Below, piece after piece: positions 45,601 to 54,534 of a stretch of DNA of 64,000 nt. Origin of the DNA: Agrobacterium vitis (GTDB taxonomy: Bacteria; Pseudomonadota; Alphaproteobacteria; Rhizobiales; Rhizobiaceae); contig NZ_JACXXJ020000004.1 of assembly GCF_014926405.1 (NCBI RefSeq), positions 248,001 through 312,000 on the forward strand, in the 5' to 3' direction. The notes beneath the pieces are model-generated. The model saw nothing but the letters and a program-made list of their open reading frames with translations. It did no database searches and had not been told where the DNA came from. Within the stretch, counting starts at the first letter, position 1; every line of letters begins with the position of its first letter. The position numbers and the translations under genes were made by a program.

Positions 45601-45703
45601 CCCCGTTATTTTCACCTTTGTTGATGACCTGCTTGGCCTTGTCAAACGGCCCTTTGTGAAGAGCCAAAAGGATATTGCTGATGGGGAATCCGTGAACGGC
45701 TGA
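42620..45703 (+). CDS. RND-family multidrug efflux pump (AcrB/MdtC type)
   Basis: 1027 aa inner-membrane proton antiporter with the twelve-helix, two-porter-loop layout of hydrophobic-efflux RND pumps. N-terminus FSIRNPVPAILLFALMTVCG, the proton-relay Asp pair in VGILVDDAIVEVENIERHLR of helix 4, and the helix-10 Lys in MGIVSKNSILLVEYAIMAR are conserved, so it should be active. The substrate range cannot be read off. Being next to the indigoidine island, it could remove the pigment or toxic precursors, but the co-located two-component system suggests an independent stress response. Confidence 0.94.
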   Translation: MNISAFSIRNPVPAILLFALMTVCGLIAFEKLKVQQFPDMDLPTIKISATLDGTAPSQLETEVARKIEDKLATLNKLDHITTTITDGSVSISVSFSLEKDGEQALNEVRNAVDSVTDLPSAMQTPSVSRVTVQSSVLQTYAVRSSKLNETELSWFVDNDMTKALLKAQGVGEVDRFGGVDREIHVDINPDLLTAFGVTAADVSSQLKLVQENASGGRGDLNGLHQTVRTLGAVNSVKDIAALSIPFSNGKSVRLDQIAKVTDGFSERSSLAYMGQTPVIAVEVKRSNGYSDTGVATDLTRVMAEFAAEHPEVEIVQAYTTVQPTIDNYEASMHMLYEGAALAIVVVFLFLRDFRATLLSAVALPLSIIPTFLVIYLANFSLNTISLLSISLVVGILVDDAIVEVENIERHLRMGKKPFDAAMEAADEIGLAVIATTFTLVAVFLPTAFMAGIPGLIFKQFGVTAAVAVLASLMVARFLTPMMAAYMMKATPKVEVDGVIMKTYLSIVRACLRHRFLTSLGIIVFLVVSLSAVSLLKTGFFPASDNAQTQVTLTMPPGSELSDTEAMSLKAVKLISGLENIKRVFTVVGSSTSGGGADSSTTSDVTTATLVVDLTPIDDRKLKQSEIEQQMRNALQQLAGVRVEVGNGGNGTELQLTLASDDPILLDQTAAVVGEQLHGLKGIGGITSSAARQAPEIQITPNFARAAALGITSDTIADVVRVATDGDYSTSRSKFNLPQRQIDIRVRLDPKYIRNLDAISQLQLSGTNGKVSLGAIAGIRIGGSPSEIDRIDRSRNITFTIQLNGRALGDINKEAMTLPGLSHLPPGVHVVQQGELERMSELFTSFALAMGIGIFCIYAVLVLLFHDFMQPATILMALPLSLGGALFPLIATGTSFSMPAVIGLLMLMGIVSKNSILLVEYAIMARRNGMNRYEALIDACHKRARPIVMTTIAMGAGMAPVALSLSGGDTSFRQPMSIVVIGGLLTSTVLSLLVIPVIFTFVDDLLGLVKRPFVKSQKDIADGESVNG

Positions 45704-45740
45704 TGGTTTCGATTAAGTTGATTGGCTGTGTCCTGGTACT

Positions 45741-47036
45741 CTAACGTAGGTGAGCGACAACGACAGATGCTTGTGTTGCCAAGTTTGATAGGAGTTGCAA
45801 GCTCGCGGTCAGCAGTACTTGCGCCCCTGCGGCAGAATCCGCAGGCTTTACATACTCTTCTTCGTTATGGCTCAATCCATCTCGGCATGGGGTGAAAATC
45901 ATCGCAGAGGGTGCGACACGATTGATGAAGAGTGCATCGTGAAAAGCACCGGACACCATGGATTTATGGGCAAAACCAGCCTTAACAACAGCACCCTCTA
46001 GTATGGTAACCAGATGATCCGTGAAACGCGCTGGAGCCATATCGAAGAGCAGTTCCATTTCGAGACCACATCCATTCTCCACGGCATGATCCTGCAAGAC
46101 CTTGCGTATCTTCGCTTCAATCAGATCCAGTTGCTCAACATTGGGGTGGCGAATATCCAGCGAAAACGTCACCGCTGCCGGAATGGCATTGATGGCCCCC
46201 GGCTCCAGCGAGAACCGGCCGACTGTCAGGCGTGAATGGGCATCTTGCGGCATGATGTCATTATAGAGCATGTTCAAGCCGGAGACGGCGGCGCGCATGG
46301 GGTCTTTGCGGTAGGACAGTGCTGTGGTGCCTGCATGGGCAGTCTGGCCCGAGATGGTCACCTGAAGCCAGCGGGTGCCCTGAATGCCCGTGACGATGCC
46401 GATGGGCAGACCCTCTTTTTCCAAGGATGGGCCTTGCTCGATATGCACTTCAAGATAAGCAAACACCGGGAAGCCCAGCGGCCTCATGGCAGCGCCTTGC
46501 AAATCAGCAAGCGTTGCTGCCAAGTCATCGGAAAACAGCGCGCCATCCGTTGCCCGCGCTGTATGCCATGCGGCGGGAATGGCACCCTGCGAAAATGCCA
46601 TGGACCCCATGCATCCTGGTGAAAAACGGCAGCCTTCTTCATTGGTGAAGGCAACGACTTCCACTGTGCGTTCTGTCTCTATGCCGTGGTCTTCCAATGT
46701 TTCCAAAACTTCGAAGGCGCAGAGTGTACCCAGCGCACCATCAAACCGCCCGCCAGAGGGCTGGCTGTCGAGATGGCTGCCGATCAGCAGCGGCGGCAAA
46801 TCCGGATTCTGGCCCTCGCGGCGCAGGAACAGGTTGGCGATCGGATCTTGATAGACGGAAAATCCACGCGCCCGGCCGAGATAGGCCAGCAATTGCCGCG
46901 CCTGACGATCAAGCGCCGTCAGGGCCTGCCGATTAACACCGCCTTTGGGCGTTGCGCCAATCGCGGCAAATTGGTCCAATCGGGCCAAAAGCCGCTCGCC
47001 ATTGACCTCTAACAGTCCTTCACCCGCCTTCGCCAT
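45741..47036 (-). CDS. M20-family amidohydrolase (N-carbamoyl-amino-acid hydrolase/allantoate amidohydrolase type)
   Basis: 431 aa from the ATG at 47036, which has GAAGG upstream; the frame is open further to 47111 but would enter the BtpA gene. Zinc-binding motifs: IGSHLDSQPSGGRFDGALG (His and bridging Asp), AFTNEEGCRF (Glu pair) and the C-terminal PCRDGLSHNEEEYV (His). Related enzymes open N-carbamoyl amino acids, allantoate or ureidoglycolate. It follows the BtpA-like gene on the same strand with a 5-base gap and is convergent with the RND pump. Confidence 0.9.
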   Translation of the reverse strand: MAKAGEGLLEVNGERLLARLDQFAAIGATPKGGVNRQALTALDRQARQLLAYLGRARGFSVYQDPIANLFLRREGQNPDLPPLLIGSHLDSQPSGGRFDGALGTLCAFEVLETLEDHGIETERTVEVVAFTNEEGCRFSPGCMGSMAFSQGAIPAAWHTARATDGALFSDDLAATLADLQGAAMRPLGFPVFAYLEVHIEQGPSLEKEGLPIGIVTGIQGTRWLQVTISGQTAHAGTTALSYRKDPMRAAVSGLNMLYNDIMPQDAHSRLTVGRFSLEPGAINAIPAAVTFSLDIRHPNVEQLDLIEAKIRKVLQDHAVENGCGLEMELLFDMAPARFTDHLVTILEGAVVKAGFAHKSMVSGAFHDALFINRVAPSAMIFTPCRDGLSHNEEEYVKPADSAAGAQVLLTASLQLLSNLATQASVVVAHLR

Positions 47037-47041
47037 GGTAT

Positions 47042-47884
47042 TTACGCCTTCAAGCCAGGCTGGGCCGACGCCACGAAAGCTTTGACCCGTTCGATATCGA
47101 CCGGATTCCACCAGACATCGCCATGTTTGAGTGATGAAGCGACGATAACCCCGTTGGTGCGTTTCAGGATCTCGACGATATTGTCCTTGGAAACACCCGA
47201 ACCAACCAAAAGGGGTAGATGCGTCGCCGCTCCGATCTCTTCAATCTCCTCCATGGTCGCGGAATTGCCGGTGCGCTGGCCGGTGGCAATCACCGCATCG
47301 GCATCGAAAAACGCAAGGTCACGGGTCAATTCCTGAATGGTGCGGTCGGCAGTGATGGCGTGGGCGCCGTGCTTGACGTGGCTGTCGGCAAACACCTTGA
47401 TATGTTCGGCCCGCAGCATGGAACGGTAGCGCATGGCCTCCGCCGCCCGTCCCTCCATGAAGCCTTCATTGGCGACATAGGCATTGGCCCATTGGTTGAC
47501 CCGCACGAATTTTGCCCCGCCCGCCATGGCAATGGCAAAGGCCGGAATGGGTGCATTGGCCAGGACATTGATGCCCAGTGGCACGCCAACCGCACGGCAA
47601 ATGCGGTCGGTCACCACACTCATGAAGGCAGATGTTTCCGGTCCGATGTCATCCGGCTTGGAAAAGGGAATGTCGCCGTGGTTTTCAATGATCAGCCCAT
47701 GCATGCCGCCTTCGATCAGGGCCTCGGCATCAAGCATGCAGGCATCGTAAATCTCTGTCATGCTCGCGCCGCGATAGCGCGGCGCACCGGGAAAGGCCGG
47801 GCAATGGATCATGCCGATCAGCGCCTTGTCGCGCCCGAAAATTTCTCGCATAGTGCTTGATGTGTTGTCGGATATATCCAGCAT
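47042..47884 (-). CDS. BtpA/SgcQ-family TIM-barrel protein
   Basis: 280 aa. ALIGMIHCPAFPGAPRYRG at the N-terminus, LIIENHGDIPFSKPDDIGPE, FVRVNQWANAYVANEGFMEG and VIVASSLKHGDVWWNPVD at the end match the BtpA family (named after a photosystem I biogenesis protein, but common in non-photosynthetic bacteria next to sugar transporters as SgcQ). The barrel probably binds a phosphorylated sugar or nucleoside-like ligand. Divergent from the PfkB kinase gene. Confidence 0.87.
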   Translation of the reverse strand: MLDISDNTSSTMREIFGRDKALIGMIHCPAFPGAPRYRGASMTEIYDACMLDAEALIEGGMHGLIIENHGDIPFSKPDDIGPETSAFMSVVTDRICRAVGVPLGINVLANAPIPAFAIAMAGGAKFVRVNQWANAYVANEGFMEGRAAEAMRYRSMLRAEHIKVFADSHVKHGAHAITADRTIQELTRDLAFFDADAVIATGQRTGNSATMEEIEEIGAATHLPLLVGSGVSKDNIVEILKRTNGVIVASSLKHGDVWWNPVDIERVKAFVASAQPGLKA

Positions 47885-47930
47885 TTCTCATTTCCTTTTG
47901 AAAGCCTGCCATGCGTGTTGAAAGTCTGTG

Positions 47931-48827
47931 ATGCGTGCCTGGGTAATCGGTAATGTCGCAATCGATGAAATCATGTCCGTACCGACCATGCCAGAGGCCG
48001 GCGCGTCGATTTTTGGCCAGCAGCAAAGCACGGATCTGGGTGGCAAAGGCGCCAACCAGGCGATTGTTCTGGGCCGCGCCGGTTTGGACACCACGCTGAT
48101 TGCCGCTGTCGGCAACGACCTTCGCGCCTCGATGATCCGGCAGAGCCTGTCTCTGGAGCCGATCGATACCCGCTTGATCGAGCTTGTCGATAAAGCCAGC
48201 GATATCTCGATGATCTTCACCACGCCGGATGGCGAAAATGCCATTGTCACCACAATAGACTGCGCCACCAGCGTCCGGCCTGGGCATGTTACCAGTGCCT
48301 TACAGGCGGCAAAACCCGGCGATCTGGCCATTCTCCAAGGCAATCTCACCGATGACACCACGGCTGCCCTCCTACACGAGGCCAAACGCCGTGGCATGAT
48401 CACCGCCTTTAACCCATCACCGCTGCGGCCCGGCTTTGCCGCCCATTGGTCGCTGATCGACATTGCCTTTCTGAACCAGGGCGAAGCCGATAAGCTGACA
48501 GGTGAAAGCGGCGAAGCCGCCACCCAATGCTTGCGTGATGCCGGTGTCGGTACCGTCATCATCACCCTTGGCGGCAAGGGTGCAATCTTGGCGGATCGCA
48601 CCGGCACCACCACAATCCCAGCCATTCCATCCGTTGCTGTTGACACCACCGGGGCTGGCGACACGTTCATGGCGGTTGCGCTGGCATCCAGCAGTTTGCG
48701 CCATGTCATGCCCGATGGCCTGGCGCTGCACCACGCAGCACAGGCCGCCAGCATCACCGTCAGTCGCCGGGGAACCCGGTCTGCGTTTCCATCACAGACC
48801 GAGTTGGCAGCTATCTTCGCCACTTGA
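47931..48827 (+). CDS. PfkB-family sugar/nucleoside kinase (ribokinase-like)
   Basis: 298 aa. Signature 1 STDLGGKGANQAIVLGRAG and signature 2 with the catalytic Asp, VDTTGAGDTFMAVAL, are intact. The ATG at 47931 follows a GTG at 47928, either of which could start. PfkB enzymes phosphorylate sugars or nucleosides after uptake. The gene sits between the divergent BtpA/M20 pair and the convergent ThuA-like gene, so it should belong to the same catabolic route as the ribose-type transporter. Confidence 0.92.
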   Translation: MRAWVIGNVAIDEIMSVPTMPEAGASIFGQQQSTDLGGKGANQAIVLGRAGLDTTLIAAVGNDLRASMIRQSLSLEPIDTRLIELVDKASDISMIFTTPDGENAIVTTIDCATSVRPGHVTSALQAAKPGDLAILQGNLTDDTTAALLHEAKRRGMITAFNPSPLRPGFAAHWSLIDIAFLNQGEADKLTGESGEAATQCLRDAGVGTVIITLGGKGAILADRTGTTTIPAIPSVAVDTTGAGDTFMAVALASSSLRHVMPDGLALHHAAQAASITVSRRGTRSAFPSQTELAAIFAT

Positions 48828-48832
48828 GAACA

Positions 48833-49597
48833 TCACCGCGCTTGCGTCATCCAGCCCAGAATGTTCTTCCACAGCTTGCCATAGCCTTCCCATTCACAAA
48901 ATGCAGGCGACAGCCAATGAGGGCCGATATCCGAGGTCCAGGCCACAGTGCGACCCTTGCCAAACGTGCCTGTGACCAGTAGCGGATGGCTGCCCTGATC
49001 CTTCGGCAGACGCACGATGACCTCCGCACCCTCGCGCACCTCAACCTCGTTGACACCGAGCAGCAGCGGCCATTCGCCGGTCAAGCCAGCAACAGTGGGG
49101 TGATCCGGCTTGATCACATCGGCGGTTGAGCCTTCGGGGATTTCCACCCGGTCATCATAGGGCAGGCAGGTGACGGGCAGAACATCTTCCACCGGCGTGC
49201 GACGCCAGCGGGCCTTGCCATCAATGCCCTGGAACGAGAAATAACCGCCGACCATCAGCAGGTTGCCGCCCTTTTCCACCCAGGCCTTGATCAGCTTCAG
49301 GCGGTTAGGAACGGTTTTGGAATGCAGCCACACGGCAGGCGGCAGCAGTAGGGAATTCGCCCCGATGTCGGAGAGGATAATGGCATCATAGGCATCGAGA
49401 CCGGCCATCTCGAAGGGAAATTTTTCCACGGCTTCATGGGCAGGCATATAGGTCAGCTCAAATTCGCTGCCCTCCAGCGCCTTCACCAGCGGCTCCGCGC
49501 CCAGATGAAAGGTGACGCTGCCGAACTGGTCAAAACCTTTGTAATGGGTGGCGGAGCTGACCCAGCTTTCACCCACGAGGAGAATTTTCTTTGTCAT
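48833..49597 (-). CDS. ThuA-like/glutamine amidotransferase-fold protein
   Basis: 254 aa. N-terminal KKILLVGESWVSSATHYKGF, the DAYDAIILSDIGANSLLLPP loop, and LIKAWVEKGGNLLMVGGYFSF where class I amidotransferases have their nucleophile elbow; the usual Cys is replaced (GGYFSF), so it is not an ordinary glutaminase. WRRTPVEDVLPVTCLPYDDR resembles a conserved family of sugar-operon proteins of unknown function. Last gene of the leftward ABC operon, 30 bases after the phosphotriesterase-like gene. Confidence 0.8.
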   Translation of the reverse strand: MTKKILLVGESWVSSATHYKGFDQFGSVTFHLGAEPLVKALEGSEFELTYMPAHEAVEKFPFEMAGLDAYDAIILSDIGANSLLLPPAVWLHSKTVPNRLKLIKAWVEKGGNLLMVGGYFSFQGIDGKARWRRTPVEDVLPVTCLPYDDRVEIPEGSTADVIKPDHPTVAGLTGEWPLLLGVNEVEVREGAEVIVRLPKDQGSHPLLVTGTFGKGRTVAWTSDIGPHWLSPAFCEWEGYGKLWKNILGWMTQAR

Positions 49598-49627
49598 GAT
49601 ATGTGTTCCTTATCTATGCAACAGGTC

Positions 49628-50695
49628 TCAGGCGGCAGCCTGAAAGACCGAACGGGGATTGCCCCGCATGAGGGTGGTGACAGCGTCAGCACCGAGGCCG
49701 TGACGCTGGAGACGCGGCAAGAAATGCCGCAAAATATAGGCATAGCCATTGCCGCCATAGCGGCTGAGCATCATCTTCAAAAACACATCGTGGGAGAGCA
49801 GGATGCGGTCGAGATGGCCCATCTCCACCAGCTTGACGATGGCGCGGGCGGCATCCTCATCGCTGGGGCATTGCACCTGCTGATCGGCGTAGAAAAAATC
49901 CATGCCGATCATGTCATATTCAATGAAAGCACCCCGGCTGGCCAGTTCGCCTTGATAGGTCAGATCATCATGAGATGGGTTCATGTGGCACAGCACCGTG
50001 TGGCGCAGGTCTGCCCCTTCTTCTGCGGCAATATCCAGCACTTTGTGACCCAGCCGATACCAGCCCGGCAGATGCACCATCAGCGGCAGGCCGGTGCGTA
50101 ACTGCGCCTGGGCCGCGGCCCGCAGTGACTTTTCTTCCTCAGCGGTGAAATCAGACGATACGCCAATTTCACCAATCAGGCCGATTTTGACATCGGTACT
50201 ATCGACGCCGACCAGCGCTTCGTGCACGATTTCATCGGCTATGGCCTCCACCGTCATCTCCGCCACCTTGGCGGGGTGGGATGAGGCCAGATAATAGCCT
50301 GCGCCCATGACAATGTTCAGCCCAGAGGCTTTGGCAATGCGGCGCATGGCCAGAGGATTGCGGCCAATGCCCTGACAGGTTGGCTCCACCACAGTCTTGC
50401 CACCCGCTTTGGCAAAATCCATCAGCTCGGTGATCGCCAAAGGTTCATCATCCAGGGTGATATTGTGCTTGTTGACGAAGGGATCCTGGCGCAATTCGCC
50501 GAGGATTTCCATGCAGACAAAGCCTTCCGCCAGATATTGCCGCTCAGGCGTTTTGGGCTGATGCCACCAACAACGGCAATCGTTGAGGATATGCTCGTGC
50601 ATCAAGGTTACGCCCATCTGGTCCACGCAGATGGGGCCAGCCACCGTCATCACTTTGCCGGAGCGGATATGAGCCTCAGAGAGTTCACTGGTCAT
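49628..50695 (-). CDS. Phosphotriesterase-family metal hydrolase (probable lactonase)
   Basis: 355 aa amidohydrolase-fold protein. Metal ligands: His33 and His35 in LMHEHILND, the bridging Glu in IGLIGEIG, His residues in LMVHLPG and VLCHMNPSHDD, and the catalytic Asp in RILLSHDVFLK. Members near sugar operons are usually lactonases for sugar acids and not organophosphate hydrolases. It starts 3 bases after the permease gene ends, so it is part of the ABC operon. Confidence 0.88.
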   Translation of the reverse strand: MTSELSEAHIRSGKVMTVAGPICVDQMGVTLMHEHILNDCRCWWHQPKTPERQYLAEGFVCMEILGELRQDPFVNKHNITLDDEPLAITELMDFAKAGGKTVVEPTCQGIGRNPLAMRRIAKASGLNIVMGAGYYLASSHPAKVAEMTVEAIADEIVHEALVGVDSTDVKIGLIGEIGVSSDFTAEEEKSLRAAAQAQLRTGLPLMVHLPGWYRLGHKVLDIAAEEGADLRHTVLCHMNPSHDDLTYQGELASRGAFIEYDMIGMDFFYADQQVQCPSDEDAARAIVKLVEMGHLDRILLSHDVFLKMMLSRYGGNGYAYILRHFLPRLQRHGLGADAVTTLMRGNPRSVFQAAA

Positions 50696-50698
50696 ATC

Positions 50699-51703
50699 TC
50701 ACCCCTTCTTCGCCGCGCCGAAGCGGAAGCCTGCGGAAAAGATCCGGGTGTTCAGCCAGATCGCCACCAGAATGATCGCACCCGTGACAATCTGCGTGAA
50801 AAACGGCGAGATATGCATGAGAATGAGGCCGTTGCCGATCACCGCAATGGTCATGGTGCCCAGCAGCGTTCCCAGCATCGTGCCGCGCCCGCCTGTCAGC
50901 GACGTGCCACCCAGAACCACGGCAGCGATCACCTGCAATTCAAACCCGACGGCGGCATTGGAGGAGCCGGAGCCAAGACGGGCCGCAATCAACAGGCCAG
51001 CAAGGGCGCAAGCCACCCCGGACACCAGATAGACAGAGGCGACTATCCACTTGGCTGGCATGCCCACCCGGCGCGCCGCTTCCAGATTGGAGCCGACGGC
51101 CACCACTTGACGGCCATATTTGGTGGAGGAGACCAACACAAACCCAAAGACGGTCACGGCAATGGCAATCAAGGCCGGAACGGGAAGGCTCACGAATTCG
51201 CCACGACCCAGCGTGAAAAAACCCGGCACGTCGTTGATGGGAATGGAATAACCTTGGGTGATGTAGAGCGCCACGCCGCGCAAGATCGAAAGCCCTGCCA
51301 GCGTGACGATAAAGGCCGGAATGCCCTGATAGGCAATGAACCAACCCTGGATCAGGCCAATCACGCCGCCCAGCACCAGCATGAGCAGCACGGCCAAGGG
51401 CCATGACAGGCCGGTTGCCAGCACAATGGCCACCGTTGCATTGATCAGTGCCACCAGCGAGCCAACGGAAAGATCAATACCGCCGGTAACAATCACCAGT
51501 GTCATGGCAACGGCAACAATCAGAATGGGGGCAGCTTGTCGCACCACGTTAAGAATATTGCCCAGCGTCAAAAACGTATCGGTTGTGACGGAGAAGAACA
51601 CCATGCAGGCAAAGAAGAAAATCGCAATCGACAGAACCTGAGCATTTTCGGTGATAAAGTCAGCGAAGGGCGAGCCTTTGGCCCTTTCAGTATAGGCGGT
51701 CAA
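50699..51703 (-). CDS. Ribose/sugar-type ABC transporter permease (RbsC family)
   Basis: 334 aa inner-membrane protein with 8-10 hydrophobic segments and the family motifs VTGGIDLSVGSLVALINA, GQGWF-like LIQGWFIAYQGIPAFIVTL and VVLGGTSLTGGRGTMLGTLL. Overlaps the ATPase gene by 4 bases. Confidence 0.94.
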   Translation of the reverse strand: MTAYTERAKGSPFADFITENAQVLSIAIFFFACMVFFSVTTDTFLTLGNILNVVRQAAPILIVAVAMTLVIVTGGIDLSVGSLVALINATVAIVLATGLSWPLAVLLMLVLGGVIGLIQGWFIAYQGIPAFIVTLAGLSILRGVALYITQGYSIPINDVPGFFTLGRGEFVSLPVPALIAIAVTVFGFVLVSSTKYGRQVVAVGSNLEAARRVGMPAKWIVASVYLVSGVACALAGLLIAARLGSGSSNAAVGFELQVIAAVVLGGTSLTGGRGTMLGTLLGTMTIAVIGNGLILMHISPFFTQIVTGAIILVAIWLNTRIFSAGFRFGAAKKG

Positions 51704-52515
51704 TGTCTTTCCCCCCCGACGATCAATTTCACCAGATCTTCAAGGTTGGTGCTGCCAATCTGGCGTTCTGCCACTTTCGTACCTTCATACATCACGGCAA
51801 TACGGTCGCAGACACGAAACAGGTCTTGCAGCCGATGAGTGATCAGCACCACGGAAACACCTCTGGCCTTGACGCGGTTGATCAACGCCAGCACCGCTTC
51901 CACTTCCGCCACGGCCAGCGCCGAGGTTGGCTCATCCATGATCAGCACTTTGGGATTGAACGACGCCGCACGGGCAATGGCAATCGCCTGCCGCTGGCCG
52001 CCCGAGAGTTTCTCGACCTTGGCGGTGAGGCGCGGAATGCGGATTTCCAGCGCATCCAGCATTTTGCGGGCTTCCACCAGCATCCGGGCGCGATCCAGAA
52101 ACGGACCCCTGGTCAATTCCCGGCCCAGAAACAGATTGCCAACCACATCAATATGGTCACACAGGCTCAAATCCTGAAACACCATTTCGATATTGCGTGA
52201 GCGCGCCTCGGCTGGACCGGAAAACCGCACCGCCTCGCCATCCAGCGTGATGGTGCCATCATCGGGGATGTAGGTGCCGGAGATCACTTTGGTGAGCGTT
52301 GATTTCCCCGCCGCATTGTCACCGACCAGGCCTAAGCATTCGCCGGGAAACAGATCGAGATCAACACCACGCAGCGCCTGATGCGAACCAAAGGTTTTGC
52401 GGATACCACGAAGCGAAATCCGGGGTTCACGCGCACCGCCTTCTCCGGGTTGCCGGGGGAGATCAACTCCCCCGGCTCCAGGGACAGCGGTTGGGAGCTG
52501 TCCACCGGAAATCAT
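51700..52515 (-). CDS. Ribose/sugar-type ABC transporter ATPase, single-domain (RbsA/FrcA-like)
   Basis: 271 aa. Unlike the double-domain RbsA it has one ATPase domain, as in FrcA of rhizobia: Walker A VGDNAAGKSTLTKVI, Q-loop MVFQDLSLCDHIDVVGNLFL, signature KLSGGQRQAIAIARA, Walker B VLIMDEPTSALAV, His switch VVLITHRLQDLF. The N-terminal 25 residues are glycine- and proline-rich and may be a late-start artefact, but the ATG overlaps the binding-protein stop by 4 bases, which supports it. Confidence 0.93.
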   Translation of the reverse strand: MISGGQLPTAVPGAGGVDLPRQPGEGGAREPRISLRGIRKTFGSHQALRGVDLDLFPGECLGLVGDNAAGKSTLTKVISGTYIPDDGTITLDGEAVRFSGPAEARSRNIEMVFQDLSLCDHIDVVGNLFLGRELTRGPFLDRARMLVEARKMLDALEIRIPRLTAKVEKLSGGQRQAIAIARAASFNPKVLIMDEPTSALAVAEVEAVLALINRVKARGVSVVLITHRLQDLFRVCDRIAVMYEGTKVAERQIGSTNLEDLVKLIVGGERH

Positions 52516-53471
52516 TTGAACACGGCCCGGTAAGGCTCAACATTGGCCTTGGTGACGATGGTGACCGGCACGGCAATGGTCTTTTCAACCTTGCCGCCGT
52601 CCGAGATGGTCTTCAGCGCTTTCACCGCCGCTTCACCCATGGCAGCAGGATCCTGCTGGATCACCGCGGCAACATAACCGGCGTCAATACCGGCAATGGC
52701 CTGAGCGGTCAGGTCCCAGCCGAACACTTTGATGCTGTCCTGCTTGCTCTGGCTTTGCACGGCGGCTACGGCACCCAGCAGCGCTGGCTCGCCCGTGGCA
52801 TAGATTGCGGTCATGTCAGGGTTGCCGGTGATCAGGTTTTCAGCCGCTGCCAGCGCATTGTCCTGAACGTTCTGGCCATCAACCACACCTGCCGACGTGA
52901 TGCCGGAGACGCCCTTGATCGTGTCTTCAAAGCCCTTCTGGCGGATATTCTGGATGAAGGAGTTCAGCGCGCCAACTACGCCCAGCTTGGCTTTGCCACC
53001 CATGTCCTTCTTGACGTAATCGACGAAGAATTTGCCAATATCGGCACCCGCCTTGGCGTTATCGACGCCGATCTGTGCCTTCTGGGGCCCAGCAGGCAGA
53101 ATGCTGTCGATGGCGACCACCGGAATGCCTGCATCGGCGGCCTGTTTGACCGCAGGCATGATGCCGTTGACATCAATAGCGACGACGGCAATGCCGTCCA
53201 CCTTCTGCTGAATATAGGTCTCGATGGCACTGTTTTGGGCCGCAGGGTCATTGTTGGCATTGAAGATTACCAGTTTTGCGCCAGCGGCATCAGCGGCCTT
53301 CTGAGCACCCTGATTGATCTGGTTGAAAAACAGTGCCTGTTGATTGATCTGCACCAGCGCAAAGGTTTTTTGCGCGGCATTGGCAATTCCTGCTGTCAGG
53401 CAAAGGCCGGTGAGGGCCGTGACAGCCAAGGCTGCATTGATGGTTCTACGTGTGAAAGTCCGGGTCATCAT
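52512..53471 (-). CDS. Ribose/sugar-type ABC transporter periplasmic binding protein (RbsB family)
   Basis: 319 aa. Signal peptide TINAALAVTALTGLCLTAG with cleavage after ANA, then the two-lobed type I fold: FALVQINQQALFFNQINQGA, KLVIFNANNDPAAQNSAI, VDGIAVVAIDVNGIMPAVKQA, GIPVVAIDSILPAG and KVFGWDLTAQAI. First gene of the operon, immediately downstream of the LacI-family repressor gene. Ligands of the family are pentoses, other sugars and some nucleosides or autoinducer-like sugars. Confidence 0.93.
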   Translation of the reverse strand: MMTRTFTRRTINAALAVTALTGLCLTAGIANAAQKTFALVQINQQALFFNQINQGAQKAADAAGAKLVIFNANNDPAAQNSAIETYIQQKVDGIAVVAIDVNGIMPAVKQAADAGIPVVAIDSILPAGPQKAQIGVDNAKAGADIGKFFVDYVKKDMGGKAKLGVVGALNSFIQNIRQKGFEDTIKGVSGITSAGVVDGQNVQDNALAAAENLITGNPDMTAIYATGEPALLGAVAAVQSQSKQDSIKVFGWDLTAQAIAGIDAGYVAAVIQQDPAAMGEAAVKALKTISDGGKVEKTIAVPVTIVTKANVEPYRAVFK

Positions 53472-53505
53472 TCCATCCTCTGGTTAGGTTTGCCCATTGC
53501 TTTTG

Positions 53506-54525
53506 TTATTTCGCAGGCGGTGCAACGGAGTTCCGCACGACGATTTCCACTGGCAGCAATTCCTCCGATGCTTTCGCAGGCTGTTGCCAATCCGTATCGA
53601 GAAGCAGCGAAAGAGCGCGGCTTCCCATTCCCCGCACCGGCTGACGGATGGCCGTCAACGGCGGGGCAAAAAGATGCAAAGGTCCAACATCATCGAAGCC
53701 GATGACCGAAATCTGCTCAGGAATGGAGATCCCTTCCGCTCGCAGCACTTCAATGACGCCGATGGCGATTTCGTCGGAACTGGCGAAAATTGCGGTCGCC
53801 TCGCGGCCTCCCTCCAGAAAACGCCGCGCTGCCTGTCTGCCAAACTCGGCGGTATAATCACCGCAATAGCGCTCGATGACGGCATTCTCCCCGTGCCTGG
53901 CGCGCATGGCGGTTTCAAACCCGATAAAGCGGCGCTCGGTGCTGATCATCACATCCGGCCCGCCGATGTAGAGAACATGGCTATGGCCAAAACCGGCCAG
54001 ATGTTGCCCGGCCAGTTCTCCGCCTTGATGGTTGTCACAAAACAGCTTTGGCACCGTCGCATCCGGCACGTCTTCATCGACCACAACCACTTTTCCGGTG
54101 CGATTGATGATCGCCGCCAGCTCACCCTGGTCAGGGTGATTGGTGATAAAGATCAGGCCATCCACATGGTTGCGCTCCAGCAGACTGAGATATGCCATTT
54201 CGCGGCCCGGGCGGTTTAGCGTGGCATAGAGCGACAGCGCCAAACCGCGCAGATCTGCTTCCTCTTCAACGGCGGCCACCAGAGTTGCAAAGAACGGATT
54301 GGCAATATCCGGCACCACAAGACCGATAGTTTCCGAGCGGCCACGGCTGAGACGTCTTGCATGCGGATTTGGCTGATATTTGAGCGCGACAATGGCGTCT
54401 TCAATCCGCTTGCGCGTCTCGCCGGGAAGATCGAGCGAGCCATTCAGCATGCGCGACACGGTGGTCACCGACACGCCAGCGGCGGCGGCAACATCCTTTA
54501 GCCCAGTGACCCGTTCCTTGACCAT
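53506..54525 (-). CDS. LacI-family transcriptional repressor
   Basis: 339 aa from the ATG at 54525 (MVKERVTGLKDVAAAAGV), which is preceded by AGGGTGGA; the frame is open to 54570 but that part covers the operator and is rejected. LacI helix-turn-helix VAAAAGVSVTTVSRMLNGSLDL, the hinge LKYQPNPHARRLSRGRSETI and a sugar-binding domain (GLVVPDIANPFFATLVAAVE). Sits at the head of the ribose-type operon and should repress it and itself until the sugar or a phosphate derivative is present. Confidence 0.94.
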   Translation of the reverse strand: MVKERVTGLKDVAAAAGVSVTTVSRMLNGSLDLPGETRKRIEDAIVALKYQPNPHARRLSRGRSETIGLVVPDIANPFFATLVAAVEEEADLRGLALSLYATLNRPGREMAYLSLLERNHVDGLIFITNHPDQGELAAIINRTGKVVVVDEDVPDATVPKLFCDNHQGGELAGQHLAGFGHSHVLYIGGPDVMISTERRFIGFETAMRARHGENAVIERYCGDYTAEFGRQAARRFLEGGREATAIFASSDEIAIGVIEVLRAEGISIPEQISVIGFDDVGPLHLFAPPLTAIRQPVRGMGSRALSLLLDTDWQQPAKASEELLPVEIVVRNSVAPPAK

Positions 54526-54534
54526 ATCCACCCT

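Noticed and set aside
49628..50695. The phosphotriesterase-like protein considered as an organophosphate hydrolase
   Set aside because: The family is mostly lactonases, and its operon is a sugar-type ABC system.
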